Positions 39,603-49,731 of a DNA stretch of 64,000 bases are shown here, piece after piece. The notes below the pieces were generated by a model. That model saw only the letters and a program-made list of their open reading frames with translations. It was not told the DNA's origin and did not search any database. Origin of the DNA: Rhodocista pekingensis. Lineage in GTDB: Bacteria; Pseudomonadota; Alphaproteobacteria; Azospirillales; Azospirillaceae. The translations under genes and the position numbers were made by a program. The first letter of the stretch is position 1. Each line of letters opens with the position of its first letter. The DNA lies in the NCBI RefSeq assembly GCF_042665545.1, contig NZ_JBHTCM010000010.1:372001-436000 (forward strand), in the 5' to 3' direction.

Positions 39603-40232
39603 ATGCCCGCGCCTGTCACGGTCGATTTCTACTACAGCCCGGCCAGCCCCTACGCCTATCTCGCCTCCACCCAGATGTTGCAGCTCCAGATCGAGACGCG
39701 CTGCCGGGTGGACTGGTATCCCGTCTCGGGCCGCATGCTGATCGCCAAGGCCGGCTACGACTACGGGAGCCTCCAGGGCCGGTCCGGCCAGTTCAATCCG
39801 GAATACCGCCGCACCGACCTGGAGCGCTGGGCCCGGCTCTACGGCGTGCCCTACCGCGACCACAGCCGCATCACCATCCCGGACCCGGTGCGGCTGGCGC
39901 TGGCCTGTGTCGCCGCCCGCCGCTTCGATGCGGGCCAGGTGTTCGCCCGCGCGCTGATGAAGGCGGTCTGCGTGGACGGTCCCGACGTGATCGACGATTC
40001 CGTGCTGATCGGCATCGCCAACGATACCGCCGGCATCGAGCCGCACCTGTTCGCGCCGATGCTGGACGATCCGGAGACCGCGGCGATCCACCAGGGCCTG
40101 ATCGACACGGCGGTGGCCGCCGGCTGCTTCGGCGTGCCCAGCTTCGTCGTCGCCGGCCGGGAGGTGGTGTTCGGCAACGACCGCCTGCCGCTGCTGCGTC
40201 AGGCGATCCGCGAAGCGCAGCAGGCCGGCTGA
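39603..40232 (+). CDS. 2-hydroxychromene-2-carboxylate isomerase family (DSBA/GST-kappa-like)
   Basis: 209 residues with a thioredoxin-like DSBA fold. The N-terminus D-F-Y-Y-S-P-A-S-P-Y-A-Y-L has Ser-Pro in place of the DsbA C-x-x-C, as in 2-hydroxychromene-2-carboxylate isomerases and kappa glutathione transferases. The C-terminal G-C-F-G-V-P-S-F-V-V holds the cis-Pro. The enzyme would use glutathione to isomerise an aromatic breakdown intermediate, but no aromatic pathway genes are near, so the true substrate is open. AAGGTGA precedes the start. Confidence 0.85.
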   Translation: MPAPVTVDFYYSPASPYAYLASTQMLQLQIETRCRVDWYPVSGRMLIAKAGYDYGSLQGRSGQFNPEYRRTDLERWARLYGVPYRDHSRITIPDPVRLALACVAARRFDAGQVFARALMKAVCVDGPDVIDDSVLIGIANDTAGIEPHLFAPMLDDPETAAIHQGLIDTAVAAGCFGVPSFVVAGREVVFGNDRLPLLRQAIREAQQAG

Positions 40233-40306
40233 CCCCGGACGCGAAAAGCGGTCGCAGGGGGCGATCCGGGGGGTAACCGCCGGCAGGCGGCGACAGGGGG
40301 ACGGGG

Positions 40307-41455
40307 ATGATCGGGAACGATGCCGTCGGGGCGGCGGCCGGCGAGACGACCGCAACCTTGGCCGCGGCCGAGCTGGCCCTGAGCGGCGGCGGCCGGCCGG
40401 CGGGACCCGGACCGGAGGGGGCCACCCGCTGCCCGAACTGCGGCACGCCCGTCACCGGCCGCTTCTGCACGACCTGCGGCCAGTCCCTGCGCGACGATTC
40501 CCGGTCGCTCTGGAGCTTGGTCCGGGAGGCGCTGGAGGGGCTCTACAATTTCGACGGACGGGTGCTGCTGACGCTGCGGCACCTGTTCCTGCGCCCCGGC
40601 CTGATGACGGCGGACTGGAACGCCGGAAAGCGGGCGCGCTACGTGCCGCCGCTGCGGCTCTACCTGTTCACCTCGCTGCTGTTCTTCCTGACCCTGTCGC
40701 AGGCGAACGTGGCGCTGTTCGTCGTCGAGATGGCTCCGGCGGAAAGGGCGGGCATTCCCGCGGCCACGGCACCCGCCGCGTCGGAGGCCGGGCCGACAGG
40801 CTCCGCCGACGCGGGGTCGGGGGCCGATACGGGGTCGGGGGCCGTCGTCCTGACGACGGACAGGGCCGCGCGGTTCCGCTTCCTGGTGGATCTGGACACC
40901 TGGAAGCCCCCGGCGCAGATCGACATGGCGCAGGTGCAGCAGAGCCTGGACGAGTCCCTCCAGATCAAGACCGGCGATCCGGAGTCCGAGGCCGCGGTGA
41001 TGGACTGGGTGCGCCGGCTGTTCCACGGCATGGCGGTCAGCGTGGACCAGCCGCAGTCGCTGAACCGCATCATGGGCGACAAGCTGGCGAAGCTGATGTT
41101 CGTGCTGATGCCGGTCTTCGCGGTCCTGCTGGCCGTGCTGTACCGGCGGCAGCACCGCTACATGGTCGAGCATCTGGTCTTCGCGCTGCACCTGCACACC
41201 CTGGTCTTCGCCACGGTGATGCTGGCGGTCTGGCTGCAACAGGTGCCCGGCACCGTGCTGGCGCCGGCGGTCGGCTGGGCGATGCAGGGCTTCCCCGTCC
41301 TGGTCGGCGCCTATCTCTGGCTGGCGCTGCGCCGGGTCTACGGCCAGGGGGTGGTGAAGACGACGGTGAAGGGGGCGCTGCTGGGCGCGACCTATTTCGT
41401 CATCGTCTCCACGGTCCTGGTCGCTACCCTGGTGCTCAGCCTGCCCGAGGTCTGA
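40307..41455 (+). CDS. DUF3667 zinc-ribbon membrane protein
   Basis: 382 residues. An N-terminal zinc ribbon (C-P-N-C-G ... F-C-T-T-C-G-Q at about residues 43-62) is followed by the DUF3667 block F-D-G-R-V-L-L-T-L-R-H-L-F-L-R-P-G and R-L-Y-L-F-T-S-L-L-F. A variable Ala/Gly/Ser-rich insert and then about four transmembrane helices fill the C-terminal half. The role is unknown. It is transcribed alone, converging on the MBL hydrolase gene. Confidence 0.85.
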   Translation: MIGNDAVGAAAGETTATLAAAELALSGGGRPAGPGPEGATRCPNCGTPVTGRFCTTCGQSLRDDSRSLWSLVREALEGLYNFDGRVLLTLRHLFLRPGLMTADWNAGKRARYVPPLRLYLFTSLLFFLTLSQANVALFVVEMAPAERAGIPAATAPAASEAGPTGSADAGSGADTGSGAVVLTTDRAARFRFLVDLDTWKPPAQIDMAQVQQSLDESLQIKTGDPESEAAVMDWVRRLFHGMAVSVDQPQSLNRIMGDKLAKLMFVLMPVFAVLLAVLYRRQHRYMVEHLVFALHLHTLVFATVMLAVWLQQVPGTVLAPAVGWAMQGFPVLVGAYLWLALRRVYGQGVVKTTVKGALLGATYFVIVSTVLVATLVLSLPEV

Positions 41456-41461
41456 TCCCGG

Positions 41462-42478
41462 TCAGAGCAGGCGAGTCTCCCCGATCCGCAGCAGCCAGGC
41501 GTCCGCCTCGGCATAGCCGGCGGCCTGGGCAGCGGGGCCGAACCGGGCCGGCGGCTCGAACGGGTCCTCCTCGGTCAGCAGCACGGTGCCCCAGTGCATG
41601 CCCAGCACGCGCGCCGCGCGCAGGTCGCGGGCGATGGCGATGCCTTCCTCCGGGTCGGCATGGACCGCCCGCATGATCGAGCGGGGCTGGTAGGCCCCGA
41701 CGCCCACGATGGCGAGATCGACGGGACCGTAGCGCTCCCCCAGCTCCGCGAAGACGGGGCCGTGTGCGCTGTCGCCGCCGAACCAGAGGCGCCGCCCCCC
41801 GGCTTCCAGCAGGTAGCTGCACCAGAGCGTGCGGTCGCGGTCGAACAGGCCGCGGGCCGAGCCGTGGATGGCCGGCAGGGCCGTGACGCTCACCTCGTCC
41901 GTCTCCAGCCGGTCGTGCCAGTCCAGTTCCGCCACCGTCCGGTAGCCAAGCCGGTGCAGCATCCGGCCCAGCCCCAGCGGCACGGCGGCGGGCACGCCGT
42001 GCCGGCCGGGCAGCGCCTTCAGGGTGCGGGTGCAGAGATGGTCGTAATGGCAGTGCGACAGCAGCAGCAGGTCCACCGGCGGCAGCCGATCCACCGGAAT
42101 GCCGGGCGGCGCGTAGCGGCGGGGACCGAAGCCCCGGAGCGGGCTGGCATGGTCGGACAGCCAGGGGTCGCAGAGGATGGTGCGACCGCCCAGCCGGATC
42201 AGGAAGGCGGCGTGGCCCAGCCAGGTGACGCTGTCCCGCCCCTCCGCCGCCGCGAGCCCCGCCAGCGCCGCTTCCGGGGACAGGACATGGCCGTCGGGCA
42301 GCGGCACGGGCTGCCTGCGCCGCCGGTTCAGGCGCTTGAGGAAGGCACCCATCTCCCGCTCCCAGCCCGGCTCGCGGGTGGGGCTGCCGGGCGGGTTGCG
42401 GAAGCCGCGGTCGGTGTGGTGCTCCGGCAGGTCCCCAGGGGCAGCCGCCCGGGTCAGCGCAAGGGCGGGACGGCTCAC
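41462..42478 (-). CDS. MBL-fold metal-dependent hydrolase (NAPE-PLD/UlaG-like)
   Basis: 338 residues. The metal-binding H-C-H-Y-D-H (HxHxDH) follows L-L-L-L-S; W-L-G-H-A-A-F-L-I-R precedes it, and H-G-S-A-R-G, G-D-S-A-H-G and G-M-H-W-G-T provide later ligands. This order is typical of the NAPE-PLD-like group, which hydrolyses phosphodiester or lactone bonds, often in lipids. The start is GTG at 42478, overlapping the stop of the COQ9-family gene (GTGA), so translation is coupled. The substrate is unknown. Confidence 0.87.
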   Translation of the reverse strand: MSRPALALTRAAAPGDLPEHHTDRGFRNPPGSPTREPGWEREMGAFLKRLNRRRRQPVPLPDGHVLSPEAALAGLAAAEGRDSVTWLGHAAFLIRLGGRTILCDPWLSDHASPLRGFGPRRYAPPGIPVDRLPPVDLLLLSHCHYDHLCTRTLKALPGRHGVPAAVPLGLGRMLHRLGYRTVAELDWHDRLETDEVSVTALPAIHGSARGLFDRDRTLWCSYLLEAGGRRLWFGGDSAHGPVFAELGERYGPVDLAIVGVGAYQPRSIMRAVHADPEEGIAIARDLRAARVLGMHWGTVLLTEEDPFEPPARFGPAAQAAGYAEADAWLLRIGETRLL

Positions 42479-43269
42479 CGTGCCTGTCGCCGCAGATGCT
42501 GCATCAGCCTCACGGGCGACGGGAAGGCGTCGAGCACCTTGCCCAGCCCGCCCAGATTGCCGGCCTTGGAGAGCCCCTGGCCCAGCGTCATGACGTTGGC
42601 GATGCGGCGGTCGAGGAAGGCCCAGGTGGCGGCATCGTCCTCGGAGCGGTCCTCCAGCCAGTAGAGCACGGTCGAGGTCTGCACCCCGGCCAGCAGCAGC
42701 CGCTTGGTATAGAAGTTGTGATCGGTGGAGCGGTCGCCGGCCGCCGCCCACATGGCGTCCACCGTGCGGTAGAGCAGCCGCGGCCCCGCGCCGGCGTTCT
42801 GCGGCAGGGCCAGCACGGCGACGCTGCGTCGGACCGCCTCCTTGTAGGGGGCAAGCAGCTCCAGCCGGGTCCGCACCGCCAGGGTGATGCGGTCGCGGAT
42901 CTTCAGGGCCGGCAGGTTCGCCTCGGCCAGACGCTCCATCATCTGCCGGTCGGCCCAGGTGCTGAAATGCTCCACCACCTGGATGACGCCGCCGGGGAAG
43001 CTGGCCGGGGCCGCCTCCGGCTCGTAGCCGGCGGCCTCGGCCCCGCGGCGCATGGCGCTGAGGGTCCAGCCGTCGAACGGCACGTCCGGCAGCATGCCCA
43101 GCAGGATGGCGTCACGCCGGGCGGTCAGCTCGTCATCATCCCCCACCCCGATCTCCTCGGCCGCGGCCGCGAATTCCAGGGCGTCGGCGGAAAGCGACTC
43201 CGCGGACGACACGGGCACGGACTCGGCCGCGGCCTGAGCCTCCGGAATGGCATTGGGCGTCGTGGTCAT
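42475..43269 (-). CDS. COQ9 family protein
   Basis: 264 residues resembling the alphaproteobacterial/mitochondrial COQ9 group, lipid-binding helpers of ubiquinone synthesis. Conserved blocks: W-T-L-S-A-M-R-R-G-A-E-A-A-G, then F-P-G-G, and D-A-M-W-A-A-A-G-D-R-S-T-D-H-N-F-Y-T-K-R near the end. The N-terminal 45 residues are acidic and low complexity. A GGGGAG leader precedes the ATG. It is in an operon with the MBL hydrolase. Confidence 0.9.
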   Translation of the reverse strand: MTTTPNAIPEAQAAAESVPVSSAESLSADALEFAAAAEEIGVGDDDELTARRDAILLGMLPDVPFDGWTLSAMRRGAEAAGYEPEAAPASFPGGVIQVVEHFSTWADRQMMERLAEANLPALKIRDRITLAVRTRLELLAPYKEAVRRSVAVLALPQNAGAGPRLLYRTVDAMWAAAGDRSTDHNFYTKRLLLAGVQTSTVLYWLEDRSEDDAATWAFLDRRIANVMTLGQGLSKAGNLGGLGKVLDAFPSPVRLMQHLRRQAR

Positions 43270-43331
43270 GATTCTCCCCGGGGGCGGTTCAGACAGGTGA
43301 CGGAGTGACTATAGGGCCGGCGACGGCCGGT

Positions 43332-43892
43332 TCAAACCCGCCCGGACGGGCCCCGGACGGTCGGGTCGGCCCCGAAATAGCGCATTTCCTCGGTGAAGGT
43401 CAGCCGCGTGAGGTCGGGCATGCGGTCGATGTAGAGAATGCCGTCCAGATGGTCGATCTCGTGCTGGACGACGCGGGCATGGGTGCCGCTGGCCTCCCGC
43501 TCCACCGCCGTGCCGTCCAGGGAGAGCCCGCGGTAGCGGATGCGGGCGAAACGCGGCACCACCCCGCGCAGGCCGGGAATGGAGAGACACCCCTCCCAGC
43601 CCTCGACCATCTCCTCCGACAGGGGCTCGTAGGCGGGATTGACCAGCACCTGCGGCTCCATCGGCAGGTCGCCGGCCCCGCCGGTCGCGCGGTCGCCGGG
43701 GACGCGGAAGACGACGATCCGCCAGCCGACATGCACCTGGGGGGCGGCCAGCCCGATGCCCGGCGCATCCACCATGGTCTCGATCATGTCCAGGGCGAAC
43801 TGGCGCACCACGGCGGGAATCGGGGTTTCCACCGGCTGCGCCGGGCGGCGCAGAACCGGGTGGCCCATGCGGGCGATCTTCAGAATGGCCAT
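43332..43892 (-). CDS. def: Peptide deformylase
   Basis: 186 residues. All three metal-site motifs are intact: G-I-G-L-A-A-P-Q-V, E-G-C-L-S-I-P-G and Q-H-E-I-D-H-L-D-G. It removes the formyl group from new proteins. The ATG at 43892 is the natural start (M-A-I-L-K-I-A). No fmt gene is next to it in the window, which is unusual only in comparison with the common def-fmt arrangement. Confidence 0.95.
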   Translation of the reverse strand: MAILKIARMGHPVLRRPAQPVETPIPAVVRQFALDMIETMVDAPGIGLAAPQVHVGWRIVVFRVPGDRATGGAGDLPMEPQVLVNPAYEPLSEEMVEGWEGCLSIPGLRGVVPRFARIRYRGLSLDGTAVEREASGTHARVVQHEIDHLDGILYIDRMPDLTRLTFTEEMRYFGADPTVRGPSGRV

Positions 43893-44108
43893 GCCGTTCC
43901 CTCTCCCTCGTGGGCTTGTGGCTCGCAGGCTGGTGGCGCTTTCCGGGGCGACGGGCCGCCGCGGCGCTTATATCCCGACCGCGGCCCCTTCCCAAGCCCG
44001 GCCGACCGTGCTATACGAGCGCCACTGGATCGGCGGGCGCCGCGACCTATGGGGTTGCGTTCGCCCTTATTCCATTGAAAGCCCGTAACCTTGGAGCGGT
44101 GACCACCC

Positions 44109-44312
44109 GTGCAAGTTCTGGTTCGTGACAACAATGTTGATCAGGCCCTGCGCGCGCTGAAGAAGAAGATGCAGCGCGAGGGCATTTTCCGCGAGATGAA
44201 GCTGCGCCGCAATTACGAGAAGCCCTCGGAGAAGCGCGCGCGTGAGAAGGCCGAGGCGATCCGCCGGGCCCGCAAGCTTCTCCGCAAGCGCCTGGAGCGC
44301 GAGGGCTACTAA
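44109..44312 (+). CDS. rpsU: 30S ribosomal protein S21
   Basis: 67 residues, basic: M-Q-V-L-V-R-D-N-N-V-D-Q-A-L-R-A-L-K-K-K-M-Q then R-R-N-Y-E-K-P-S-E-K-R, the normal S21 pattern. It starts with GTG and has GGAG about 12 bases upstream. A rho-independent terminator follows, so it is a single-gene unit. Confidence 0.96.
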   Translation: MQVLVRDNNVDQALRALKKKMQREGIFREMKLRRNYEKPSEKRAREKAEAIRRARKLLRKRLEREGY

Positions 44313-44397
44313 GACCGGTCCGGGTCTGAAGCCGGTCGGCGCGCCCGTCCGATTCAGGTGTGACAAACCCGGCCTGACAGTCCCGGCCTGACCGTCG

Positions 44398-44426
44398 AGC
44401 CGCCCTGCTTCCGCGGGGCGGCTTTT
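44398..44426 (+). terminator. Rho-independent terminator after rpsU
   Basis: An 8-bp stem AGCCGCCC / GGGCGGCT (44398-44405 with 44416-44423) leads into TTTT at 44423-44426. Confidence 0.8.
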
Positions 44427-44620
44427 GGCGTTCTGAGTCCAGCGCCTTGCCCCGGAGCAGTCCGGCCCGGAGCGGCCATCGGCCCCGCCCGGACCCACCG
44501 TTGTCCGGCGCTCCCCCCTGCCCGGTCCTGTGCTTTTCAGCGGCCCCGCACACCCGCCTTTTCCCGGCCGGCCCTTTCGGCCCCAGGCGCATCCGGGCCG
44601 CCGCAACCCTTTCCTGCCCC

Positions 44621-44971
44621 TCAGTCCCGGCCCCGCTCCTTGCGCCGGAAGGTCGCCTTGGTGAATTCCGGCGGCCGGCCCGCGACCCAGCGGATGAAGG
44701 CCGCGATCTCCGGATGCGCGCGCAACGACTCGATCGTGCCGTAGCGGTCGCGCAGCTCCCTCTCGCTGAATTCGGCATGGATGCGGCGGTGGCAGACCCG
44801 GTGCAGGGTCACCGTCTCCCGCCCGCCCTGGGACCGCGGCACCAGATGGTGCTCCTCCACGCTCGCCCCGGCCCGCATCTCCCGCCCGCACAGGGGGCAC
44901 GGGCCCAGGGTGCGGCCGGAGACGACAGGGCGCGACGGCAGCTCCGGCGGCAGCGGCGGCAGGCGGGACAT
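44621..44971 (-). CDS. HNH endonuclease-like protein
   Basis: 116 residues. A C-P-L-C pair near residue 25 and the core E-E-H-H-L-V-P-R-S-Q-G-G ... L-H-R-V-C-H-R-R-I-H-A form an HNH nuclease fold with a zinc site. The last 40 residues are basic. It stands alone between rpsU and pntB, without restriction or phage genes, so its role (repair, or a residual mobile gene) is unclear. Confidence 0.85.
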   Translation of the reverse strand: MSRLPPLPPELPSRPVVSGRTLGPCPLCGREMRAGASVEEHHLVPRSQGGRETVTLHRVCHRRIHAEFSERELRDRYGTIESLRAHPEIAAFIRWVAGRPPEFTKATFRRKERGRD

Positions 44972-45113
44972 CGGCGGCTCCGGCGGACGGTCGGGACGGA
45001 CGCGGCAGGATCGGCCGGACCGGGCGTCCTGGCAACCCGCCGCCCGGAAAAGCGAAGGGCCGCCCGGTTGCCCGGGCGGCCCTTGCCGCAGGATATGAGC
45101 CGGTGGAAGCCGG

Positions 45114-46538
45114 TCAGTGGCCGCCGGAGAGCGACTTCACGATCTCCTCGGTCATCTTCTTGGCGTCGCCCAGCAGCATCATGGTGTTGGGGCGGAAGAA
45201 CAGCTCGTTCTCCACGCCGGCATAGCCGGCCCCCATGGAGCGCTTCACGAACAGCACGGTCTTGGCCTTCTCGACGTCCAGGATCGGCATGCCGAAGATC
45301 GGGCTGTTCGGGTCCGTCTTGGCCGCCGGGTTGGTCACGTCGTTGGCGCCGATGACGTAGGCGACGTCCGCCTGGCCGAAATCGCGGTTGATCTCGTCCA
45401 GTTCGAACACCTCGTCATAGGGCACGTTGGCCTCGGCCAGCAGCACGTTCATGTGGCCGGGCATGCGGCCCGCCACGGGGTGGATGGCATACTTGACGTC
45501 CACGCCCTCGGCCTTCAGCAGGTCGGCCATCTCACGCAGGGCGTGCTGGGCCTGGGCCACCGCCATGCCGTAACCGGGGACGATGATGACCTTGGAGGCG
45601 TTCTTCATGATGAAGGCCGCATCCTCGGCGCTGCCCGCCTTGTAGCTGCGGTCCAGAGCGTCGGCACCGGCCGCCGCCGCGGAGGAGTCGCCGCCGAAGC
45701 CGCCCAGGATCACGTTGATGATCGAGCGGTTCATCCCCTTGCACATGATGTAGCTGAGGATGGCGCCCGAGGCGCCGACCAGGGCGCCGGTGACGATCAG
45801 CAGGTTGTTCTGGAGCGTGAAGCCGATGCCCGCCGCCGCCCAGCCGGAGTAGCTGTTCAGCATGGACACGACCACCGGCATGTCGGCGCCGCCGATCGGC
45901 AGGATCAGCAGCAGGCCGAGCGCCAGCGCCACGACGATGATCATCCAGAACACGGTCTCGCTCTGCGTGATGCAGAGGACGAGGACCAGGAACACCAGCA
46001 GGCCGCCGAGGCCGGCGTTCAGCTTGTGCTGCCCCTCGAAGATCAGCGGCTTGCCGCTGATGCGGCCGTCCAGCTTGAGGAAGGCCACGACCGAGCCGGT
46101 GAAGGTGACCGCGCCGATGGCCACGCCGAGGCTCATTTCGATCAGGGAGCCGATGTGGATGGCCCCCGGCTCACCGATACGGTAGCTCTCCGGCGAGTAG
46201 AAGGCCGCGGCGGCGACGAACACGGCCGCCAGACCGACAAGGCTGTGGAAGGCCGCCACGAGCTGCGGCAGCTCCGTCATCTTGATGCGCTGGGCGATGA
46301 CGTAGCCGATCGACCCGCCGATGCCGATGCCGAGGATGATCAGCAGGCTGCGGCCGGGATTCAGGGAGACCCCGGTCAGGGACTCCTGCGCGATCAGCGT
46401 CGTGACGATGGCGATGCCCATGCCGATCATGCCGAAGCGGTTGCCGTCCTGCGCCGTTTCCGGGCTGGACAGGCCGCGCAGGGCCAGGATGAAGCAGACG
46501 GCCGCCACGAGATAGGCGAAGGAAGCGAATGCGAACAT
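45114..46538 (-). CDS. pntB: NAD(P) transhydrogenase subunit beta
   Basis: 474 residues: nine or so transmembrane helices, then a cytosolic NADP(H)-binding domain with G-Y-G-M-A-V-A-Q-A-Q and V-I-G-A-N-D-V-T-N-P-A. With PntAA and PntAB it forms the proton-translocating enzyme that makes NADPH from NADH using the proton gradient, which matters in phototrophic purple bacteria. It is the last gene of the operon, 18 bases after pntAB. Confidence 0.95.
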   Translation of the reverse strand: MFAFASFAYLVAAVCFILALRGLSSPETAQDGNRFGMIGMGIAIVTTLIAQESLTGVSLNPGRSLLIILGIGIGGSIGYVIAQRIKMTELPQLVAAFHSLVGLAAVFVAAAAFYSPESYRIGEPGAIHIGSLIEMSLGVAIGAVTFTGSVVAFLKLDGRISGKPLIFEGQHKLNAGLGGLLVFLVLVLCITQSETVFWMIIVVALALGLLLILPIGGADMPVVVSMLNSYSGWAAAGIGFTLQNNLLIVTGALVGASGAILSYIMCKGMNRSIINVILGGFGGDSSAAAAGADALDRSYKAGSAEDAAFIMKNASKVIIVPGYGMAVAQAQHALREMADLLKAEGVDVKYAIHPVAGRMPGHMNVLLAEANVPYDEVFELDEINRDFGQADVAYVIGANDVTNPAAKTDPNSPIFGMPILDVEKAKTVLFVKRSMGAGYAGVENELFFRPNTMMLLGDAKKMTEEIVKSLSGGH

Positions 46539-46556
46539 CGGTGTCGCCCTCCCGGC

Positions 46557-46985
46557 TTACTTGCTGCCGGCGCCGGCGGGCGCCTTCTTCTTGTACATCG
46601 ACAGCATCCGCTGGGTGACCAGGAAGCCGCCGAAGATGTTCACCGAGGCCAGGATGACGGCGGCGAAGCCGAAGCCCGCCGACCAGCCCGACACGCTGGC
46701 GCCGGTGGCGATCAGGGCGCCGACGATGATCACGGAGGAGACGGCGTTCGTCACCGCCATCAGCGGCGAGTGCAGCGCCGGCGTCACCCGCCAGACGACG
46801 TAGTAGCCGACGAAGCAGGCCAGCACGAAGACGGTCAGCCCGACGATGAAGAAGGGCACGCCCTCGACCGGCACGGCGGCGGAGAGCTGGTTCGCCTGAT
46901 CGGCCAGCTCGGCCGCCTTGGCCGACAGCTCACTGGCCCGGGTGGCCAGCTCGTTCGCGTTTTCCGCAATATCCTTCGGATCCAT
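46557..46985 (-). CDS. pntAB: NAD(P) transhydrogenase subunit alpha, membrane part
   Basis: 142 residues with three hydrophobic segments (G-V-P-F-F-I-V-G-L-T-V-F-V-L, then S-S-V-I-I-V-G-A-L-I-A-T-G, then A-V-I-L-A-S-V-N-I-F-G-G-F). This is the alpha-2 polypeptide of the three-subunit arrangement known from Rhodospirillum rubrum. The ATG at 46985 has GAGGAG about eight bases upstream; a GTG at 46994 overlapping the previous stop is the alternative. Confidence 0.93.
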   Translation of the reverse strand: MDPKDIAENANELATRASELSAKAAELADQANQLSAAVPVEGVPFFIVGLTVFVLACFVGYYVVWRVTPALHSPLMAVTNAVSSVIIVGALIATGASVSGWSAGFGFAAVILASVNIFGGFLVTQRMLSMYKKKAPAGAGSK

Positions 46986-46990
46986 GGCGG

Positions 46991-48205
<1,215 letters not shown>

Positions 48206-48539
48206 GCGCTCTCTATCCCCTTTCGTCTGCGCCCGGTGGCCCGGTCACCCGACGGGTGCCGGCCGGCCCACACTCTTTTTGCGCCGGCACCATGCCCCAT
48301 CGGACCTTCTTTGTGAAGCCGCAGAGCCGGCGCCTCCGGCCTTATGCCGCGCCGCGGCCGGCGGCGGAAGCGCCGTCCGCGCCGGGCCGGGGGCGGAGGG
48401 CATCCGGGGACGTAATGTCGCGCCTGCTTCCGTATGGGGTCCGCTCCCCCGATGCGCAGACGCTGCGGGCCACGCAGACGGAACGGGCCGTCCCCGGAGG
48501 AACGGCCCGTCCGCTGTCCTCGCTGCCGCTGCCGGGGTG
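48206..48539. other. 333-bp intergenic region upstream of pntAA
   Basis: Leader of the pnt operon (transcribed leftwards) and tail of the upstream secreted-protein gene. It holds a 9-bp hairpin (48483-48491 with 48502-48510, ACGGGCCGT/ACGGCCCGT) that could end the gene at 48540-49259; no clear T run. I see no gene and no convincing promoter. Confidence 0.6.
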
Positions 48540-49259
48540 TCAGCCGCCGACACCGCTGGCCGCCGTGGTCCCGCCGGCGCTGACCCCGCCGGGGCCGGTC
48601 GCGCCGGCCCCCGCGCCGCCGGACATGCCGGTAGCGCCGCCCGGCCCGTAGCCGTCGCGCTCCAGGTTCAGCCCGTCAGAGGGGGCCTGCCCGTCGGTCG
48701 TCCGGGTGTCGGCCCGCCCGTCCCCCTGGCCGCCGGCGCCGGTGGACGTGCCCGTGCCCGAGGGCGCGTCGCCGTCGGCCCCCCGCCGCAGGCCCGGCGC
48801 CGTGTCGCCGGATCGGTCCGAGGGTGACACGGCTCCGGCGCCGCCAAGGCCGACCTCATCCGATCCGCTTCCGGAACGGTTATCGTCGGTGCGGGAGGTG
48901 CCGCCCCCGCCGCCTGCCGCCCCTGACCAGTCCGTCGCCGTGCTCCGGCCGGACCCGCTCGTTGCGTTGCCGGAATGACCTGTGTCTGCGCTGTCGGACC
49001 CCGATGCCGTGGCACCGGCGCCGCGCGACGGGGCGGTCTGGCCCGGCATTCCTTCGTCGCTGAGGCCGCCGCGGTCGGCGATCCCCGGCCGGTCGGTGCC
49101 GGAGGCAGCGGCGGCACCGCTCTCCTGGCTCTGCGGGGTGTCCCGGGCCGACGGGCTGGCGGGGCCGCCGTCCTGGGCGGCCGCAATGCCGGGCAGGGCA
49201 GCACCGGACAGGGCGAGGCCGGCGGCCGCGGAAAGAAGCAGCATCCTGTTGACGCTCAT
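48540..49259 (-). CDS. Secreted low-complexity Gly/Ser/Thr/Ala-rich protein
   Basis: 239 residues. Signal peptide (M-S-V-N-R-M-L-L-L-S-A-A-A-G ... G-I-A-A-A-Q-D). The rest is Gly, Ser, Thr, Ala and Asp with little hydrophobic content and no Cys, so it is probably disordered. GGAGGA at the right distance before the ATG at 49259 and third-position bias support expression. I recognise no family; a role in the periplasm or cell surface is possible. Confidence 0.55.
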   Translation of the reverse strand: MSVNRMLLLSAAAGLALSGAALPGIAAAQDGGPASPSARDTPQSQESGAAAASGTDRPGIADRGGLSDEGMPGQTAPSRGAGATASGSDSADTGHSGNATSGSGRSTATDWSGAAGGGGGTSRTDDNRSGSGSDEVGLGGAGAVSPSDRSGDTAPGLRRGADGDAPSGTGTSTGAGGQGDGRADTRTTDGQAPSDGLNLERDGYGPGGATGMSGGAGAGATGPGGVSAGGTTAASGVGG

Positions 49260-49490
49260 GGGACAGGGTCCTCCGATGGCGGTCGTCGCCCCTCCCAACC
49301 GCCCGGACGCCGGGGCGTTCCCCGCCCTGTCCGGCCGTTTCCGGCGGCCCTTGACCGCGCCCCGGCGGGCGCCGACACTCCGCGCCGGCGGAGGACCGCC
49401 GCCGACCGCATCCGCTTCCGGCCCGGACCCTGTCCGGCCCGGGAGTCTGCCCCGAGCCCCTGCCCCGAGATTCTGGCCCGAGTTCCTGGA

Positions 49491-49700
49491 ATGAGCGAGA
49501 CCGTCCCCGAGAAGCACCCGCTGGCCGATGCCGCCCGCACCCTGTTCAAGGAGCTGACCGAGGCCGGACGGCCGGTGGTCGGCGTCGGCATGGGGGAGGG
49601 TCGGATCATCCTGCGCGTCAGCGCACCCGACCACGGCGCCCCGGAAGAGTACCGCGGCTATCCCGTGATCGTCCTGACGGACGAGGGCATCCGCCGCTGA
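49491..49700 (+). CDS. Small conserved-looking protein, 69 aa
   Basis: 69-residue soluble protein: M-S-E-T-V-P-E-K-H-P-L-A-D-A-A-R-T-L-F-K-E-L, then G-R-P-V-V-G-V-G-M-G-E-G-R-I-I-L-R-V and Y-R-G-Y-P-V-I-V-L-T-D. The mixed helix-strand pattern suggests a real folded domain. I do not recognise it. It converges on idi. Confidence 0.55.
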   Translation: MSETVPEKHPLADAARTLFKELTEAGRPVVGVGMGEGRIILRVSAPDHGAPEEYRGYPVIVLTDEGIRR

Positions 49701-49731
49701 GTGGCGGCGCCCCCGTCCGGGTCGGTTACGG

